In this document: positions 43,971 to 53,580 of the stretch, piece by piece
Layout of the letters: each line of letters opens with the position of its first letter
Numbering within the stretch: position 1 is the first letter of the stretch
NCBI GenBank assembly: GCA_004379135.1
Contig: NBNI01000007.1
Coordinates: 607,501 to 671,500 of the forward strand
DNA: 64,000 bases
Direction: 5' to 3'
DNA from: Acidimicrobiales bacterium mtb01
Lineage (GTDB): Bacteria; Actinomycetota; Acidimicrobiia; Acidimicrobiales; Ilumatobacteraceae
Translations under genes and position numbers: made by a program
Notes under the pieces: generated by a model
The model's input: the letters and a program-made list of their open reading frames with translations, nothing else
The model's database searches: none
What the model was told of the DNA's origin: nothing

Positions 43971-45647
43971 ATGGGGACACAAGGGTCGATCGTTCTTCGC
44001 GGTGGTCTGGTCGTCGACGGCACGGGCGCACCGGGCCGAATCGCCGACGTCCTGATCGAAGGCGATCGCATCGCGGCGATTGGACAGGGCCTCGAGGGCG
44101 ACCACGTCGTCGACGCGGCCGGCCTCGTCGTCACGCCTGGCTTCATCGACATTCACACTCACTACGACGCCCAAGTGTTCTGGGATCCGGCACTGAGTCC
44201 GTCGTGCTTCCACGGCGTCACCACCGTCGTGGCCGGCAATTGCGGTTTCTCCATCGCACCCACCAAGGCGACCGACCGCGATCTCATCGTGCGCACGATG
44301 GAGAAGGTCGAGGACATGGAGCCGGCCACCTTGCACTCGGGTGTTCCGTGGGAATTCGAGTCATTCCCCGACTACCTCGACGCGGTGCGCCGACGCGGCA
44401 CGGTTCTCAATTACTCCGCGTACATTGGGCATACGCCACTCCGGGTGTTCGTCATGGGCGACGAGGCGGTCGGTCGCGAGGCGACCGACGACGAGATCGT
44501 GGCGATGGCCGATCTCATTCGTGAGGCCATGGACGCCGGGGCCGCCGGATTCGCCACCAGTTTCGCCGTCACACATCGCGGTGCCGACGGACAGCCCATT
44601 CCGAGTCGTTGGGCCGACAAGCGCGAAATCGCGGCTCTCTTCCGCGCCGTGGGCGACAGCGGACGTGGTGTGATCGGCGTGAACGGCGGCGAGGGCCTGA
44701 GCTTCACCGATTGCTACGAACTGCAGCCGGTGGCCGGTGCACCGCTCACGTACACCGCGATCCTCACCACCAACACCGGCGCCCACGTGAAGGCGATGGA
44801 GATCCACCGAGCCGGCATCGAACGAGGCGCCGACGTGTGGCCGCAGGTGTCGTGTCGACCGCTGTCGTTCTCGCAGACGATGGTCGAGCCGTTCACTCTC
44901 AACACCAATCCAGTGTTCGCCGAACTCATGCCCCAGTCGATCACCGAGCGTCGTTCGGCCTACGCCGATCCGGAGTGGCGACGTCGCGTGCGCGAGGCAT
45001 GGGACGCCGGCCAGGGAATCGTTCCGCGCTGGGACAGCTTTGAGATCATGGAAGCCCCGGCCTCCCCCGACCTCGTCGGCCGTCGCCTCACCGCGATCGC
45101 GGCCGACATGAACGCCGACCCGTTCGATGCTCTGCTCGAGATCACTCTCCTCGAAGGCGACCTGCTGCTGCGCGTGAAGGCGCTCTTGGCCAACGACGAC
45201 GTCGACGGCATCGAGGTCCTGCTCAACTCCGACCACTGCACCCTCGGGCTCTCCGATGCCGGCGCCCACGTCGGCCAGTTGTGCGACGCGGTTCTCTCGA
45301 CCGACCTCCTGGGCAACTGGGTGCGCGAGCGGCGAGCCCTCACCCTCGAACAAGCCGTGAACAAACTCACCAAGGTTCAAGCCGATCTCTTCGGTTTCAC
45401 CGACCGCGGAGTCCTGCGCGAGGGCGCGTTCGCCGACGTGGTGGTGTTCGATCCAGCCACCGTGGGCCCCGGTCCGGTCCGACGCGTGCGCGACTTCCCG
45501 GCCGATGGCGAACGGCTCACCGCCGACCGCCCCACCGGGATGGTGCACACGTTCGTGAACGGCCGCGCGGTGGTGCGCGATGGAGAGTTCGTCGAGGCCA
45601 GCCTCGACGAACGACCGGGCCGGCTCGTGTCGCCCGATCCTCGCTGA
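43971..45647 (+). CDS. N-acyl-D-amino-acid deacylase-type amidohydrolase
   Basis: 558 residues. Amidohydrolase fold with the metal motif G-F-I-D-I-H-T-H-Y-D-A-Q near residue 55, G-V-T-T-V-V-A-G-N-C-G-F, a late S-D-A-G-A-H-V and the C-terminal composite beta domain (G-A-F-A-D-V-V-V-F-D-P). Matches the D-aminoacylase/DAN subfamily often annotated in actinobacteria; the true substrate is uncertain. It is followed at once by a convergent P450 gene. Confidence 0.88.
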   Translation: MGTQGSIVLRGGLVVDGTGAPGRIADVLIEGDRIAAIGQGLEGDHVVDAAGLVVTPGFIDIHTHYDAQVFWDPALSPSCFHGVTTVVAGNCGFSIAPTKATDRDLIVRTMEKVEDMEPATLHSGVPWEFESFPDYLDAVRRRGTVLNYSAYIGHTPLRVFVMGDEAVGREATDDEIVAMADLIREAMDAGAAGFATSFAVTHRGADGQPIPSRWADKREIAALFRAVGDSGRGVIGVNGGEGLSFTDCYELQPVAGAPLTYTAILTTNTGAHVKAMEIHRAGIERGADVWPQVSCRPLSFSQTMVEPFTLNTNPVFAELMPQSITERRSAYADPEWRRRVREAWDAGQGIVPRWDSFEIMEAPASPDLVGRRLTAIAADMNADPFDALLEITLLEGDLLLRVKALLANDDVDGIEVLLNSDHCTLGLSDAGAHVGQLCDAVLSTDLLGNWVRERRALTLEQAVNKLTKVQADLFGFTDRGVLREGAFADVVVFDPATVGPGPVRRVRDFPADGERLTADRPTGMVHTFVNGRAVVRDGEFVEASLDERPGRLVSPDPR

Positions 45648-45648
45648 C

Positions 45649-46905
45649 TCAGCCCGGCGTCACCTCGTACCGGATCGGCAGGGTCTTCAAGCCGCCGACG
45701 AAGATCGTCTTCATCCACTTCGGCTCGCCGACCAACTCCACGTGCTTCAGGCGCGGCAGGAGCTCCTTGAAGAGAGCCTTGAGTTCCATGCGCGCGAGCA
45801 TCGCTCCGAGGCAGTAGTGCACGCCGAATCCGAACGAGAGATGCTTGTTCGGCGAGCGTCCGACGTCGAAGCGGAACGGATCGGGGTGAGCATCCTCGTC
45901 GCGGTTGCCCGACGGATACGACAGCAGCACCGACTGGCCCTTCCTGATCGTGGTTCCGCGCACCACGTAATCCTCGGTGGCCGTGCGCATGAAGTGCTTG
46001 ACCGGTGCGACCCAGCGGATCATCTCGTCGACGGCGGTGTTCATGAGGGACGAATCGTTCTTCAGGCGCTCCATCTGGTCGGGATTCTCCATGAGGGCGA
46101 GCAGACCACCGGCCATGGCCGACGCGGTCGTGTCGTGCCCGGCCGTGGCGGTGATCACGTAGTACGAGATCGTCTGCATGTCGGTGAGCGGCTGGCCGTC
46201 GATCGTGGCGTTGGCCACCACCGAGGCCATGTCGTCGGTGGGCGTGGCGCGACGATCCTGGGTCAACTTCGTGAAGTAGACGAAGAAGTCCTGGATCACT
46301 TCGATGATCGCAGTCGGATCGCCGTCGCGCTGCATGTCCTCGTCGAGACCGCCGAACAACTCCTGCGTCAACTTGAGCATGCGCGGGTAGTCGGACTCGG
46401 GCAGGCCGAGAATGGAGAGGATCACGTTGAGCGGCATGAACATGGCGATGTCGCGGACGAAGTCGCACCGATCGCCCATCTCGACCATCTTGTCGACGTA
46501 GCGCTTGGCGAAGCCGGCCAGCACGCCTTCCAGCTTCGACAGGTTCTTGGGTAGGAACCATTCGGCGGTGACGTTGCGCAGGTTGCGGTGCTCCGGGTCG
46601 TCGACATGAATGAGGGTGCGAAGCATGTCGCCGTTCTGCTGACGGCGGGCGTCGTCCATGGCCGAACCGAGCACCGGTCGCGGTTCGTTGAGGAAGATCT
46701 GATTTCGCGCCTCGATGTCGAAGATGTCGGCCGACTTGGTGATGGCCCAGAACGGGTTGAAACCCTCGCCCTCCACCCAGTGAACGGGACTCTCTTTGCG
46801 GAGCAGCGCGCACGCCCGATGGAAGTAGTCCTCGTCGGCGTACGCCGCCGGATCGACGAAGACGTAGCCGGCCTCGGCCACACTGCTCGGTACTCGCTCG
46901 GACAT
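45649..46905 (-). CDS. Cytochrome P450
   Basis: Soluble P450 of 418 residues. Haem-binding F-G-F-G-V-H-Y-C-L-G, I-helix A-G-H-D-T-T-A-S and E-x-x-R in D-E-M-I-R-W are all intact. ATG 46905 has a gaggggag ribosome site two bases away. No ferredoxin or reductase gene is adjacent. Substrate not assignable; a sterol or fatty acid hydroxylase role is possible in view of the nearby CoA enzymes. Confidence 0.94.
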   Translation of the reverse strand: MSERVPSSVAEAGYVFVDPAAYADEDYFHRACALLRKESPVHWVEGEGFNPFWAITKSADIFDIEARNQIFLNEPRPVLGSAMDDARRQQNGDMLRTLIHVDDPEHRNLRNVTAEWFLPKNLSKLEGVLAGFAKRYVDKMVEMGDRCDFVRDIAMFMPLNVILSILGLPESDYPRMLKLTQELFGGLDEDMQRDGDPTAIIEVIQDFFVYFTKLTQDRRATPTDDMASVVANATIDGQPLTDMQTISYYVITATAGHDTTASAMAGGLLALMENPDQMERLKNDSSLMNTAVDEMIRWVAPVKHFMRTATEDYVVRGTTIRKGQSVLLSYPSGNRDEDAHPDPFRFDVGRSPNKHLSFGFGVHYCLGAMLARMELKALFKELLPRLKHVELVGEPKWMKTIFVGGLKTLPIRYEVTPG

Positions 46906-46940
46906 GGCTCCCCTCTCGACGACCCCTATTGTTGCCCACC

Positions 46941-48185
46941 ATGACCTCCGACCACAGCCCCGAACTCGACGAGGAACTCGACTTCACCGTGGCCCTCAAC
47001 CGAGGGGGACGCGGTCCAGCCGGCCACCCGACGCGCTCCGAGATACGCCTGCTGTCCCCCGACTTCTACGCCGATTTCGACGAACTGACCGGCTGGATGC
47101 GTCGCGAGGCGCCCCTCTATTGGGACGACGAGACCGGCATCTGGGGCGCGGCCAGCCACGAACTGGTCTCGATGATGAGCCGCGAGTGGCACACCTTCTG
47201 CTCGGGCAAGGGATCGCGCCCGGAGAGCTCGGTTCCGTCGATGATCAACTTCGACGCGCCCGAGCACACCAAGCGACGTCGCCTCGTCGGCAACGGCTTC
47301 ACGCCCCGGCGAGTGGCCGATCACGAACCGTATCTGCGGACCAAGGTCACCGAACTGATTGACGCAGTCATCGACAAGGGATCGTGCGACGTCGTCGCCG
47401 ACATCGCCACACCGCTGCCCATGTTCATGATCGGCCAGTTGATGGGACTTCCCGAGCATGATCACGACCAACTGCTCCACTGGTCCGATCTCTTCGCCAC
47501 CGGCGGCGAAGAGGTGCGCGACGAGGTCATCCAGGCCGTCATGAACTGGAACACCTACATCATGGGCCACGTCGAGGAGCGCCGGAACACCGATCGGCAA
47601 GACCTCGTGAGCCTCGTCGTCAACGCCGAGTGGGAAGGTCAGCAACTCACCGACGTCGACATCATGTTCGAGACGATGCTCGTGCTCGTAGGCGGCGACG
47701 AAACGACGCGCCACGTGATCTCGGGTGGAGTGGCGGCACTGCTCCAACACCCCGACCAGTTGCGCACGTTGCAGGACGACCCGAGCCTCCTGCCTTCGGC
47801 CATCGAGGAGATGCTGCGCTGGGCCACGCCCGTGCGCAACATGAACCGCACCGCCACCAAGGACGTCGATGTGGCCGGTCTCCGGGTCCGCGAGGGCGAC
47901 CGGGTGCTGCTCCTCTACCCGTCGGCCAATCGCGACGAGAAGGTGTTCGCGAATCCGTTCGACTTCGACATCACCCGATCACCCAACGAGCACGTGGCGT
48001 TCGGCGCCTACGGTCGCCACCACTGCCTCGGCGCGCCGCTGGCGCGGCTCGAACTGCGGATCCTGTTCGAGGAATTGCTGGCCCGTCTCGACGACATGGA
48101 GTTGGCCGCTGACGACGTTCCGTGGCGCCGCGGCAATTTCGTGCTCGGACCGAATTCGGTCCCGATCACGTTCAGGGCGAAGTGA
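46941..48185 (+). CDS. Cytochrome P450 with one-residue variant haem loop
   Basis: 414 residues from ATG 46941, which has TATTGT (46927-46932) eight bases before it. I-helix G-G-D-E-T-T-R-H and E-E-M-L-R-W (ExxR) are normal; the G-G-D-E-T-T form recalls CYP125/CYP142-like sterol oxidases. The haem loop reads F-G-A-Y-G-R-H-H-C-L-G, so Phe is eight residues before Cys rather than seven. Divergent from the other P450 by 35 bases; a likely functional pair. Confidence 0.9.
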   Translation: MTSDHSPELDEELDFTVALNRGGRGPAGHPTRSEIRLLSPDFYADFDELTGWMRREAPLYWDDETGIWGAASHELVSMMSREWHTFCSGKGSRPESSVPSMINFDAPEHTKRRRLVGNGFTPRRVADHEPYLRTKVTELIDAVIDKGSCDVVADIATPLPMFMIGQLMGLPEHDHDQLLHWSDLFATGGEEVRDEVIQAVMNWNTYIMGHVEERRNTDRQDLVSLVVNAEWEGQQLTDVDIMFETMLVLVGGDETTRHVISGGVAALLQHPDQLRTLQDDPSLLPSAIEEMLRWATPVRNMNRTATKDVDVAGLRVREGDRVLLLYPSANRDEKVFANPFDFDITRSPNEHVAFGAYGRHHCLGAPLARLELRILFEELLARLDDMELAADDVPWRRGNFVLGPNSVPITFRAK

Positions 48186-48822
48186 GCAGGTCGCTCCAAC
48201 GGTCGATCTCGGCCTGAGCCACCACGACCATCCGGTTGCCGCCGCGTGCGCACGCGGGCACCGACGGCACTTCGTCGTGCCACGACACAGCGAGACTCGA
48301 CCAGCGGCGATCGTCGTGGATGATCGTGCCCTCGATGCTGAACGCGGCGGTGGTTCCGCTCGGCGCGACGTCGCGCGGCGAAGCCGACAGATCGAACATC
48401 ACGTAGCGACCAGGTCGGATCGGGGAATGTGACGCGGCCGGCAGCGCACCCACGATCACCGTGTAGTCCATACCCGCGTCCTTGTGCACCCGCTTCTCCT
48501 TGAAGTCGGGACGATCCTGCATCTCGATGAACGACCGACGCGTCGGATACTTGACGATTCCCATGCGATCCCACTCGCCGTCGGCGCCCTGGGCGACGAC
48601 TTTGCCGTGGAACGCCACGTGGGCACCGATCTTCTTCAGCACCTCGACCGGCGAGTACTTGTCGTCGGCTTCGATGCCGGAAATCGCCACGCCACCTCCA
48701 CCGCGGTATTCGGCCACCGTCTTGTACTTCATGAAGTTGACCATGTAGATCGGACCGTCGGCCGCCGGATCTCGGCCGGCCAGGTCGGCGGCGTAGTCGA
48801 AGTCGATCTTTCCGAAGCGCAT
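48172..48822 (-). CDS. Dimeric alpha/beta-barrel-like hypothetical protein (DUF1330-like)
   Basis: 216 residues. I-Y-M-V-N-F-M-K-Y-K near the N-terminus, F-H-G-K-V-V, and W-D-R-M-G-I-V-K-Y-P-T-R-R-S-F-I-E-M resemble DUF1330-type ferredoxin-like domains; the C-terminal 80 residues form a second, unrecognised domain. TACGTT (48829-48834) lies six bases before the ATG. The 3' end overlaps the second P450 gene by 14 bases. Confidence 0.65.
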   Translation of the reverse strand: MRFGKIDFDYAADLAGRDPAADGPIYMVNFMKYKTVAEYRGGGGVAISGIEADDKYSPVEVLKKIGAHVAFHGKVVAQGADGEWDRMGIVKYPTRRSFIEMQDRPDFKEKRVHKDAGMDYTVIVGALPAASHSPIRPGRYVMFDLSASPRDVAPSGTTAAFSIEGTIIHDDRRWSSLAVSWHDEVPSVPACARGGNRMVVVAQAEIDRWSDLLTSP

Positions 48823-48869
48823 GGCGCGAACGTATCAGAGTCGACGGGACACTCACCTATGGTTGGGCC

Positions 48870-49439
48870 ATGACCAACGCGCTCGTCCTCGATTCGCTCC
48901 GCCGGCGCATCGTCGCTCTGCATTCGCTGTACGAGGACGCACTGGACACGATGGACCTGTCGCACGTCAACCATTTCGAACGCGACGGTGTCGTCCCCAT
49001 CGCGTTCTCGTTGTTCCACTACGTGAACGTGCACGACGGATCGTTCATGTTGCTGACCGGCCAGGCTCCCGTCTGGAACGAAGATTGGCAGTCGCGAGTC
49101 GGCCTCACGATCAACGACCACGGCAAGCACCGCACGGTGGACGACATGGTGCACCAGCGGATCGGTGACATCGACGCGTTCCGCGACTACATGCGCGCGG
49201 TCTTCTCGCGCACCGAGAACTGGCTGGCCCAACTGTCTCCCGACGATCTCGACCGGGTCGTGATCGGCCGACCGTTCCCGCCGCAGATCGCATCGACCTT
49301 CTCGGCCCGGGTGGCCGGCGAACCCGGCATCACGGTTCTCGACGGATTCGAGTGCTGGATCTATCAGCATGGTCTGCGCCACATGGGCGAGATCGAACTG
49401 GCGCGCGGCCTGGTCGGCCTGCAGGGCATGACCAGCTGA
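48870..49439 (+). CDS. DinB-superfamily-like protein
   Basis: 189 residues, mostly helical. Histidines suited to a DinB/YfiT metal site are at F-H-Y-V-N-V-H and Y-Q-H-G-L-R-H-M-G-E. The closing R-H-M-G-E-I-E-L-A-R-G is typical of the last helix of this superfamily. Function unknown; such proteins include thiol-dependent transferases. TATGGT (48858-48863) lies six bases before ATG 48870. Confidence 0.7.
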   Translation: MTNALVLDSLRRRIVALHSLYEDALDTMDLSHVNHFERDGVVPIAFSLFHYVNVHDGSFMLLTGQAPVWNEDWQSRVGLTINDHGKHRTVDDMVHQRIGDIDAFRDYMRAVFSRTENWLAQLSPDDLDRVVIGRPFPPQIASTFSARVAGEPGITVLDGFECWIYQHGLRHMGEIELARGLVGLQGMTS

Positions 49440-49440
49440 G

Positions 49441-50796
49441 TCAGACCGCGGCGAACAGGACGCCGGGATTCATGACCCCGTCGGGATCGAGCGCGCCCTT
49501 GATCGCTCGCATGGCCTCGATCTCGGCCGCTGATCGACTCAGATGCAGCCAGCGCGCCTTGGCCACGCCGATGCCGTGCTCGGCCGAAATGCTCCCGCCT
49601 TCGGCGACCACCGCGCGAAGCACCGCGTCGGTCACTTGGTCGTCGTGGCCGCTCGCTCCCGACACGTTGACATGCATGTTGCCGTCGGCGGCGTGGCCGA
49701 ACACGAAAGTGCGTGCACCCGGCGCCACCGCGCTCACGACACCGCCGATCGACGTCACGAAACCCGACAACCGATCGATCGGAACCGTCACGTCGAACTT
49801 CAAAGGAGGTCCGAGCGTATTGATGGATGGCGTGTGTTCATCGCGCAGACGCCACAGCGCGTCGCGTTGCGAGGGAGTCACGGCGATGGCCACATCGCGG
49901 AGGCCGGACACGCTGTCGAGGATGGACCCGAGGCTCTCGCTCTGGTCGTCGAGAGCAGAGCACTCGACGAGGAGATAGGCCGCTGCGCGCGGAATCGGCG
50001 ATTCGACGCCGACCGTCGTTTCGACCAATTCGACACCCGAGTCGAGCATCAGTTCGGCCGCATCCACCGTGTCGAGCGAACGGCACACCGACGCCGTCGC
50101 TTCGACCGCGGCGTCCACGCGATCGAACCCGGCCAGCGCGGTGACCCTGACCGGCTGTTCGGGAACCAAGCGGACGCGAACGGCCGTGACGATGCCGAGC
50201 GTCCCTTCGCTTCCGCAGAGCAGCGATGCGAGGTCGAAACCGGTGTTGTCCTTCACCAGACCCTGCAAGTGCGAGACGACCTCACCCGTACCGAGCACGG
50301 CTTCCACGCCCACGATCTGCTGGCGCGTCATGCCGTAGCGCACCACGTTGATGCCACCGGCGTTGGTGGCGACCGAACCGCCGACGGTGGCCGAACCGCG
50401 CGCACCGAAGTCGACGGCGTAGCGCAGGCCGGCGGCCCGGGCGGTTTCGTGCAAATCGTGGATGGTGACGCCGGCTCCGACGGTCACCTGCCGCGAGAGC
50501 GCGTCCACCGGGCCGATGTGCCTCATCCGTTCGAGCGACACCACCACTTCTCCGCCGCGGGGCACCGAGCCGCCGACGAGTCCGGTGTTGCCGCCCTGGG
50601 GTACCAGCGCGACTCCGGCTCGGCGCGCCCAGGCGACGATCGCCGCCACTTCAGCGGTGTCGGCCGGCCGGACCACACAGGCGGACCGGCCCGAATAACG
50701 GCGGGTCCAGTCGACTTCGTAGCGGTCGAGGTCGGCGACGAGAACGTTGGCCGACCCGACGATCGCGGCCAACTGCTCGACGATCGCCCCGGACAC
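49441..50796 (-). CDS. FAD-linked oxidase, GlcD/D-2-hydroxyacid dehydrogenase type
   Basis: 451 residues from GTG 50796, set by TACTCT (50803-50808) six bases upstream. The FAD-binding P-Q-G-G-N-T-G-L-V-G-G motif and G-S-V-A-T-N-A-G-G are followed by the C-terminal cap domain with F-G-H-A-A-D-G-N-M-H and S-A-E-H-G-I-G. Likely oxidises a 2-hydroxyacid such as D-lactate or glycolate. It has no GlcE/GlcF partner in the window. Confidence 0.9.
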   Translation of the reverse strand: MSGAIVEQLAAIVGSANVLVADLDRYEVDWTRRYSGRSACVVRPADTAEVAAIVAWARRAGVALVPQGGNTGLVGGSVPRGGEVVVSLERMRHIGPVDALSRQVTVGAGVTIHDLHETARAAGLRYAVDFGARGSATVGGSVATNAGGINVVRYGMTRQQIVGVEAVLGTGEVVSHLQGLVKDNTGFDLASLLCGSEGTLGIVTAVRVRLVPEQPVRVTALAGFDRVDAAVEATASVCRSLDTVDAAELMLDSGVELVETTVGVESPIPRAAAYLLVECSALDDQSESLGSILDSVSGLRDVAIAVTPSQRDALWRLRDEHTPSINTLGPPLKFDVTVPIDRLSGFVTSIGGVVSAVAPGARTFVFGHAADGNMHVNVSGASGHDDQVTDAVLRAVVAEGGSISAEHGIGVAKARWLHLSRSAAEIEAMRAIKGALDPDGVMNPGVLFAAV

Positions 50797-50856
50797 GCAT
50801 TCAGAGTACCCGTACCGACCTAAGGTGGAATCGCTCGCACGAGGGGGAGGCGACAC

Positions 50857-51906
50857 ATGGGTGAGACGCCGCGCGTCATGTCGGAGGTGACGGCCGAATG
50901 GCTGTCGTCGGTTCTCGAATGCCGGATCGCTTCGATACGTATCGAGGTCATCGGAGCCGGCGAAGGCTTCATGGGCCAACTGGCTCGCGTCCATCTCGAC
51001 GGAGCGGGCTGCCCCTCGTCGGTCATCGTGAAGATGCCCACCGCCGATCCCGGTGGGCAGATGATCGGGCAGATGATGCGCGTGTGGGAGCGCGAGCACC
51101 GCTTCTACACCGAGGTCGCTCCGCACATGCACGGAGTGCGCATCGCCGAATGCCTCTACTCGCGCACCGACCCGTACGTGCTCATCCTCGAGGATCTCCA
51201 TCCGCGCCGCCCGGGCGACCAGGTGGCCGGTCCGACCGCCGACCAGGCCCGCACCGCCATCGACACCGCCGCCGATCTGCACGGTTCGTGGTTCGACCAC
51301 CCCGAACTGAAGTCGCTCGACTGGATGCCCGACATCTCCGACCCCATGAGCCTCTCGGTCGGAACCATGTTCGAGATGGGCTGGCCAACGTTCCTCGCTC
51401 GCTACGGCGATTCACTGCCCGAACGCGTGCTGCGCTGGTGCGAGGGATTCGCGCCGCGGGTGACCGACTGGATGACGAAGTACCTGCCGTGGCCCAACAC
51501 CCTCATCCACGGCGACTTCCGCCTCGACAACATGTTCTTCGACTCCGACGGATCGATGACTCTCATCGACTGGCAGTTGTCGATGCGGGCTCCGAGCACC
51601 ACCGACCTCGTGTACTTCCTCGGCACGAATCTGCCCTCGGCGATGCGTCAGGAGATGCAGACCAAGCTCATCGACCGCTATGCGAAGCGGCTGCGCACTC
51701 ACGGCGTCCCCGACGAATGGAGCGACGTCGAACGGATCACAGTCGGATACGCCGAAGGCGTCCTGTTCTACTGCACGTCGTTCGCGGCCAGCATCCTCAC
51801 GCTCGACACCGCGAACGAGCGCGGCGCCGCGCTGATGGACGCCCTCGTGCGCCGGGCGTTCTCGGCCGCCGACGACCTGAACGCCGGCGCCGGACTCGGA
51901 CTCTGA
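50857..51906 (+). CDS. Phosphotransferase (APH/ecdysteroid-kinase-like)
   Basis: 349 residues. Protein-kinase-like fold with the catalytic loop L-I-H-G-D-F-R-L-D-N and the metal-binding I-D-W-Q-L. Lys in V-I-V-K-M-P binds ATP. Many actinobacterial relatives sit beside acyl-CoA dehydrogenases (FadE36-like); the substrate here is unknown. Strong gagggggagg site before ATG 50857; TAAGGT about 30 bases upstream is a likely -10. Confidence 0.85.
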   Translation: MGETPRVMSEVTAEWLSSVLECRIASIRIEVIGAGEGFMGQLARVHLDGAGCPSSVIVKMPTADPGGQMIGQMMRVWEREHRFYTEVAPHMHGVRIAECLYSRTDPYVLILEDLHPRRPGDQVAGPTADQARTAIDTAADLHGSWFDHPELKSLDWMPDISDPMSLSVGTMFEMGWPTFLARYGDSLPERVLRWCEGFAPRVTDWMTKYLPWPNTLIHGDFRLDNMFFDSDGSMTLIDWQLSMRAPSTTDLVYFLGTNLPSAMRQEMQTKLIDRYAKRLRTHGVPDEWSDVERITVGYAEGVLFYCTSFAASILTLDTANERGAALMDALVRRAFSAADDLNAGAGLGL

Positions 51907-51913
51907 CGCTCGA

Positions 51914-52579
51914 TCAGCGGCGTATCGCTCGCAGATCGACGGCCGCCCGGCCTCGCTCGCGCCCCTCGCGCTCGAAGTGCGTCTCGATCCGCCACGTCGG
52001 TCGTTCGTCTTCCACCCGCACGAAGTTCGGGTCGGCGGCGAGAACGCCGCGCATCTGCTGCGCATAAGCAGCGACGTCGGTGGCCAGCCGCAACGATCCC
52101 CCGGACTTCAGCACTCGAGCGATTCGGGCCATCCGCTCTGAGGTGACGAGACGGCGGTGCGACTGGGCGTTCTTCGGCCACGGATCGGGGAAGAAGGCCC
52201 AGACCTCGTCGATGGACGCGTCGGGCAGTCGGTCGAGGAAGACCAGGGCGTCGCCCTCCACCACGCGCAGATTGCCGAGACCGAACGCGTCGATGTCCGC
52301 CAGCAGACGGGCGATACCCGGTCGGTGCACGTCGACCGCGATCAAGCCGACGTCTGGATGCGATCGCGCGAACGACGAGGCGAGATCCCCGTTCCCCGAT
52401 CCGATCTCCAGACGAATCGAACGTCGATCCGGAAACGACTCGACGAGGTCGAGCACGGGACCGGTTTCGGCGAGCGCGAAGAGCGGCGCCAGCCGTTCGT
52501 ACACCGCCGCGCGCTCCGTGCCGAGCCGACGCCGCCGTGGTTTGAACGTGCGGGCCGTGGGTCGGGGCGACGCTTCCAT
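51914..52579 (-). CDS. trmB: tRNA (guanine-N7-)-methyltransferase
   Basis: Methylates G46 of tRNA. 221 residues from ATG 52579; GTG 52615 would add 12 residues but would place the start one base from the divergent gene. TACCGT (52589-52594) nine bases before the ATG favours the shorter form. SAM motif L-E-I-G-S-G-N-G-D-L and the family signature F-F-P-D-P-W-P-K-N are present. Confidence 0.92.
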   Translation of the reverse strand: MEASPRPTARTFKPRRRRLGTERAAVYERLAPLFALAETGPVLDLVESFPDRRSIRLEIGSGNGDLASSFARSHPDVGLIAVDVHRPGIARLLADIDAFGLGNLRVVEGDALVFLDRLPDASIDEVWAFFPDPWPKNAQSHRRLVTSERMARIARVLKSGGSLRLATDVAAYAQQMRGVLAADPNFVRVEDERPTWRIETHFEREGRERGRAAVDLRAIRR

Positions 52580-52616
52580 CGGCCGGCCACGGTAGCGACG
52601 AGTAGCGTCGCTCACG

Positions 52617-53027
52617 ATGGAGATCCAATTGCAGGTGGTCCTGGCCGACTACGCCGTGACCCACGACGGCAAGGTGATGATGGCCGGTGCGGGCTGGTCG
52701 CAAGTCGGTTCGGGTGTCTTTACGAGCGCCCTCGCCCTCATGGCCAAGATCCCGTGGGACATGACCGAGAAGCGGATCCGGATCCACGCCGAACTCGTGG
52801 ACGAGGATGGTCGGAACGTGCTCGTGAATGCGTCCCCGCTCGCGTTCGACATCGATCTCGAAGTCGCCCGCCCGTCGCATCTACGCCCCGGTTCCGATGT
52901 CGACCAGAACCTCGCGATCCAGATTCCACCCATCGCGCTGGCGCCCGGGCGCAGTTACGAATGGCGCATCACCGTCGACGGCCGCGGCCGTCGCGAATGG
53001 AACCGCACGTTCTTCGTGCGCGAGTAG
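52617..53027 (+). CDS. Conserved hypothetical protein (DUF6941-like)
   Basis: 136-residue, beta-rich soluble protein. Visible pattern: V-V-L-A-D-Y-A-V near the start, I-H-A-E-L-V-D-E-D-G-R-N-V-L-V, I-P-P-I-A-L-A-P-G-R-S-Y-E-W and a closing F-F-V-R-E. It recalls the DUF6941 family of actinobacterial proteins, from memory. TAGCGT (52603-52608) eight bases before the ATG. Function unknown. Confidence 0.65.
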   Translation: MEIQLQVVLADYAVTHDGKVMMAGAGWSQVGSGVFTSALALMAKIPWDMTEKRIRIHAELVDEDGRNVLVNASPLAFDIDLEVARPSHLRPGSDVDQNLAIQIPPIALAPGRSYEWRITVDGRGRREWNRTFFVRE

Positions 53028-53124
53028 AGCCGTCATCATTCGACTCGCCTGACGACCGCGTGTCGTCGGACGCTCCTATTTTCGAGGCGTCACCCGAGAC
53101 GACCGCGAACCCAAAGGAGCCGAC

Positions 53125-53574
53125 GTGGCATCACTGCTCAGGAAATCGATCTTCGACACCGACTGGCCGGCTTGGCCGGCCTGGTCAACATTGCGGAGCC
53201 CCTTCGATCGGAACGACGGGCTGATCGACATGCTGGAGGACACGGCGATCCGAGTCGAGGAATTCGAACTCGACAAGAATTTCGTCATCCGCGCCGAAGT
53301 GCCCGGCATCGACCCCGACAAGGACGTCGACCTGTCGATGTCGGACGGCGTGCTGCGCCTCATGGTGCACCGCCAGAAGGAAAGCCGTGCGACCGACGCC
53401 CGCCACTACCGCAGCGAGTTCCGCTACGGATCGTTCACCCGACTACTCGTGCTGCCGGCTGGGGCGTCGGAAGACGACATCAAGGCGACATACGAAGGCG
53501 GCATCCTCGAGGTGCGGGTGCCAATGAACGGCGCCAAGGCCAAGGAGAAGCGCATCGCCATCGCGAAACGCTGA
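53125..53574 (+). CDS. Small heat-shock protein (Hsp20/alpha-crystallin)
   Basis: ATP-independent chaperone of 149 residues. The alpha-crystallin domain runs from about residue 38: F-V-I-R-A-E-V-P-G-I, D-G-V-L-R-L-M-V-H-R-Q-K-E, F-R-Y-G-S-F-T-R-L-L-V-L-P and the closing G-G-I-L-E-V-R-V-P. The C-terminal I-x-I is I-A-I-A-K-R. GTG at 53125 follows aaaggag with good spacing; TATTTT at 53077-53082 is a likely -10, giving a normal leader. No HspR or CIRCE-like inverted repeat was seen. Confidence 0.93.
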   Translation: MASLLRKSIFDTDWPAWPAWSTLRSPFDRNDGLIDMLEDTAIRVEEFELDKNFVIRAEVPGIDPDKDVDLSMSDGVLRLMVHRQKESRATDARHYRSEFRYGSFTRLLVLPAGASEDDIKATYEGGILEVRVPMNGAKAKEKRIAIAKR

Positions 53575-53580
53575 GCGCCG

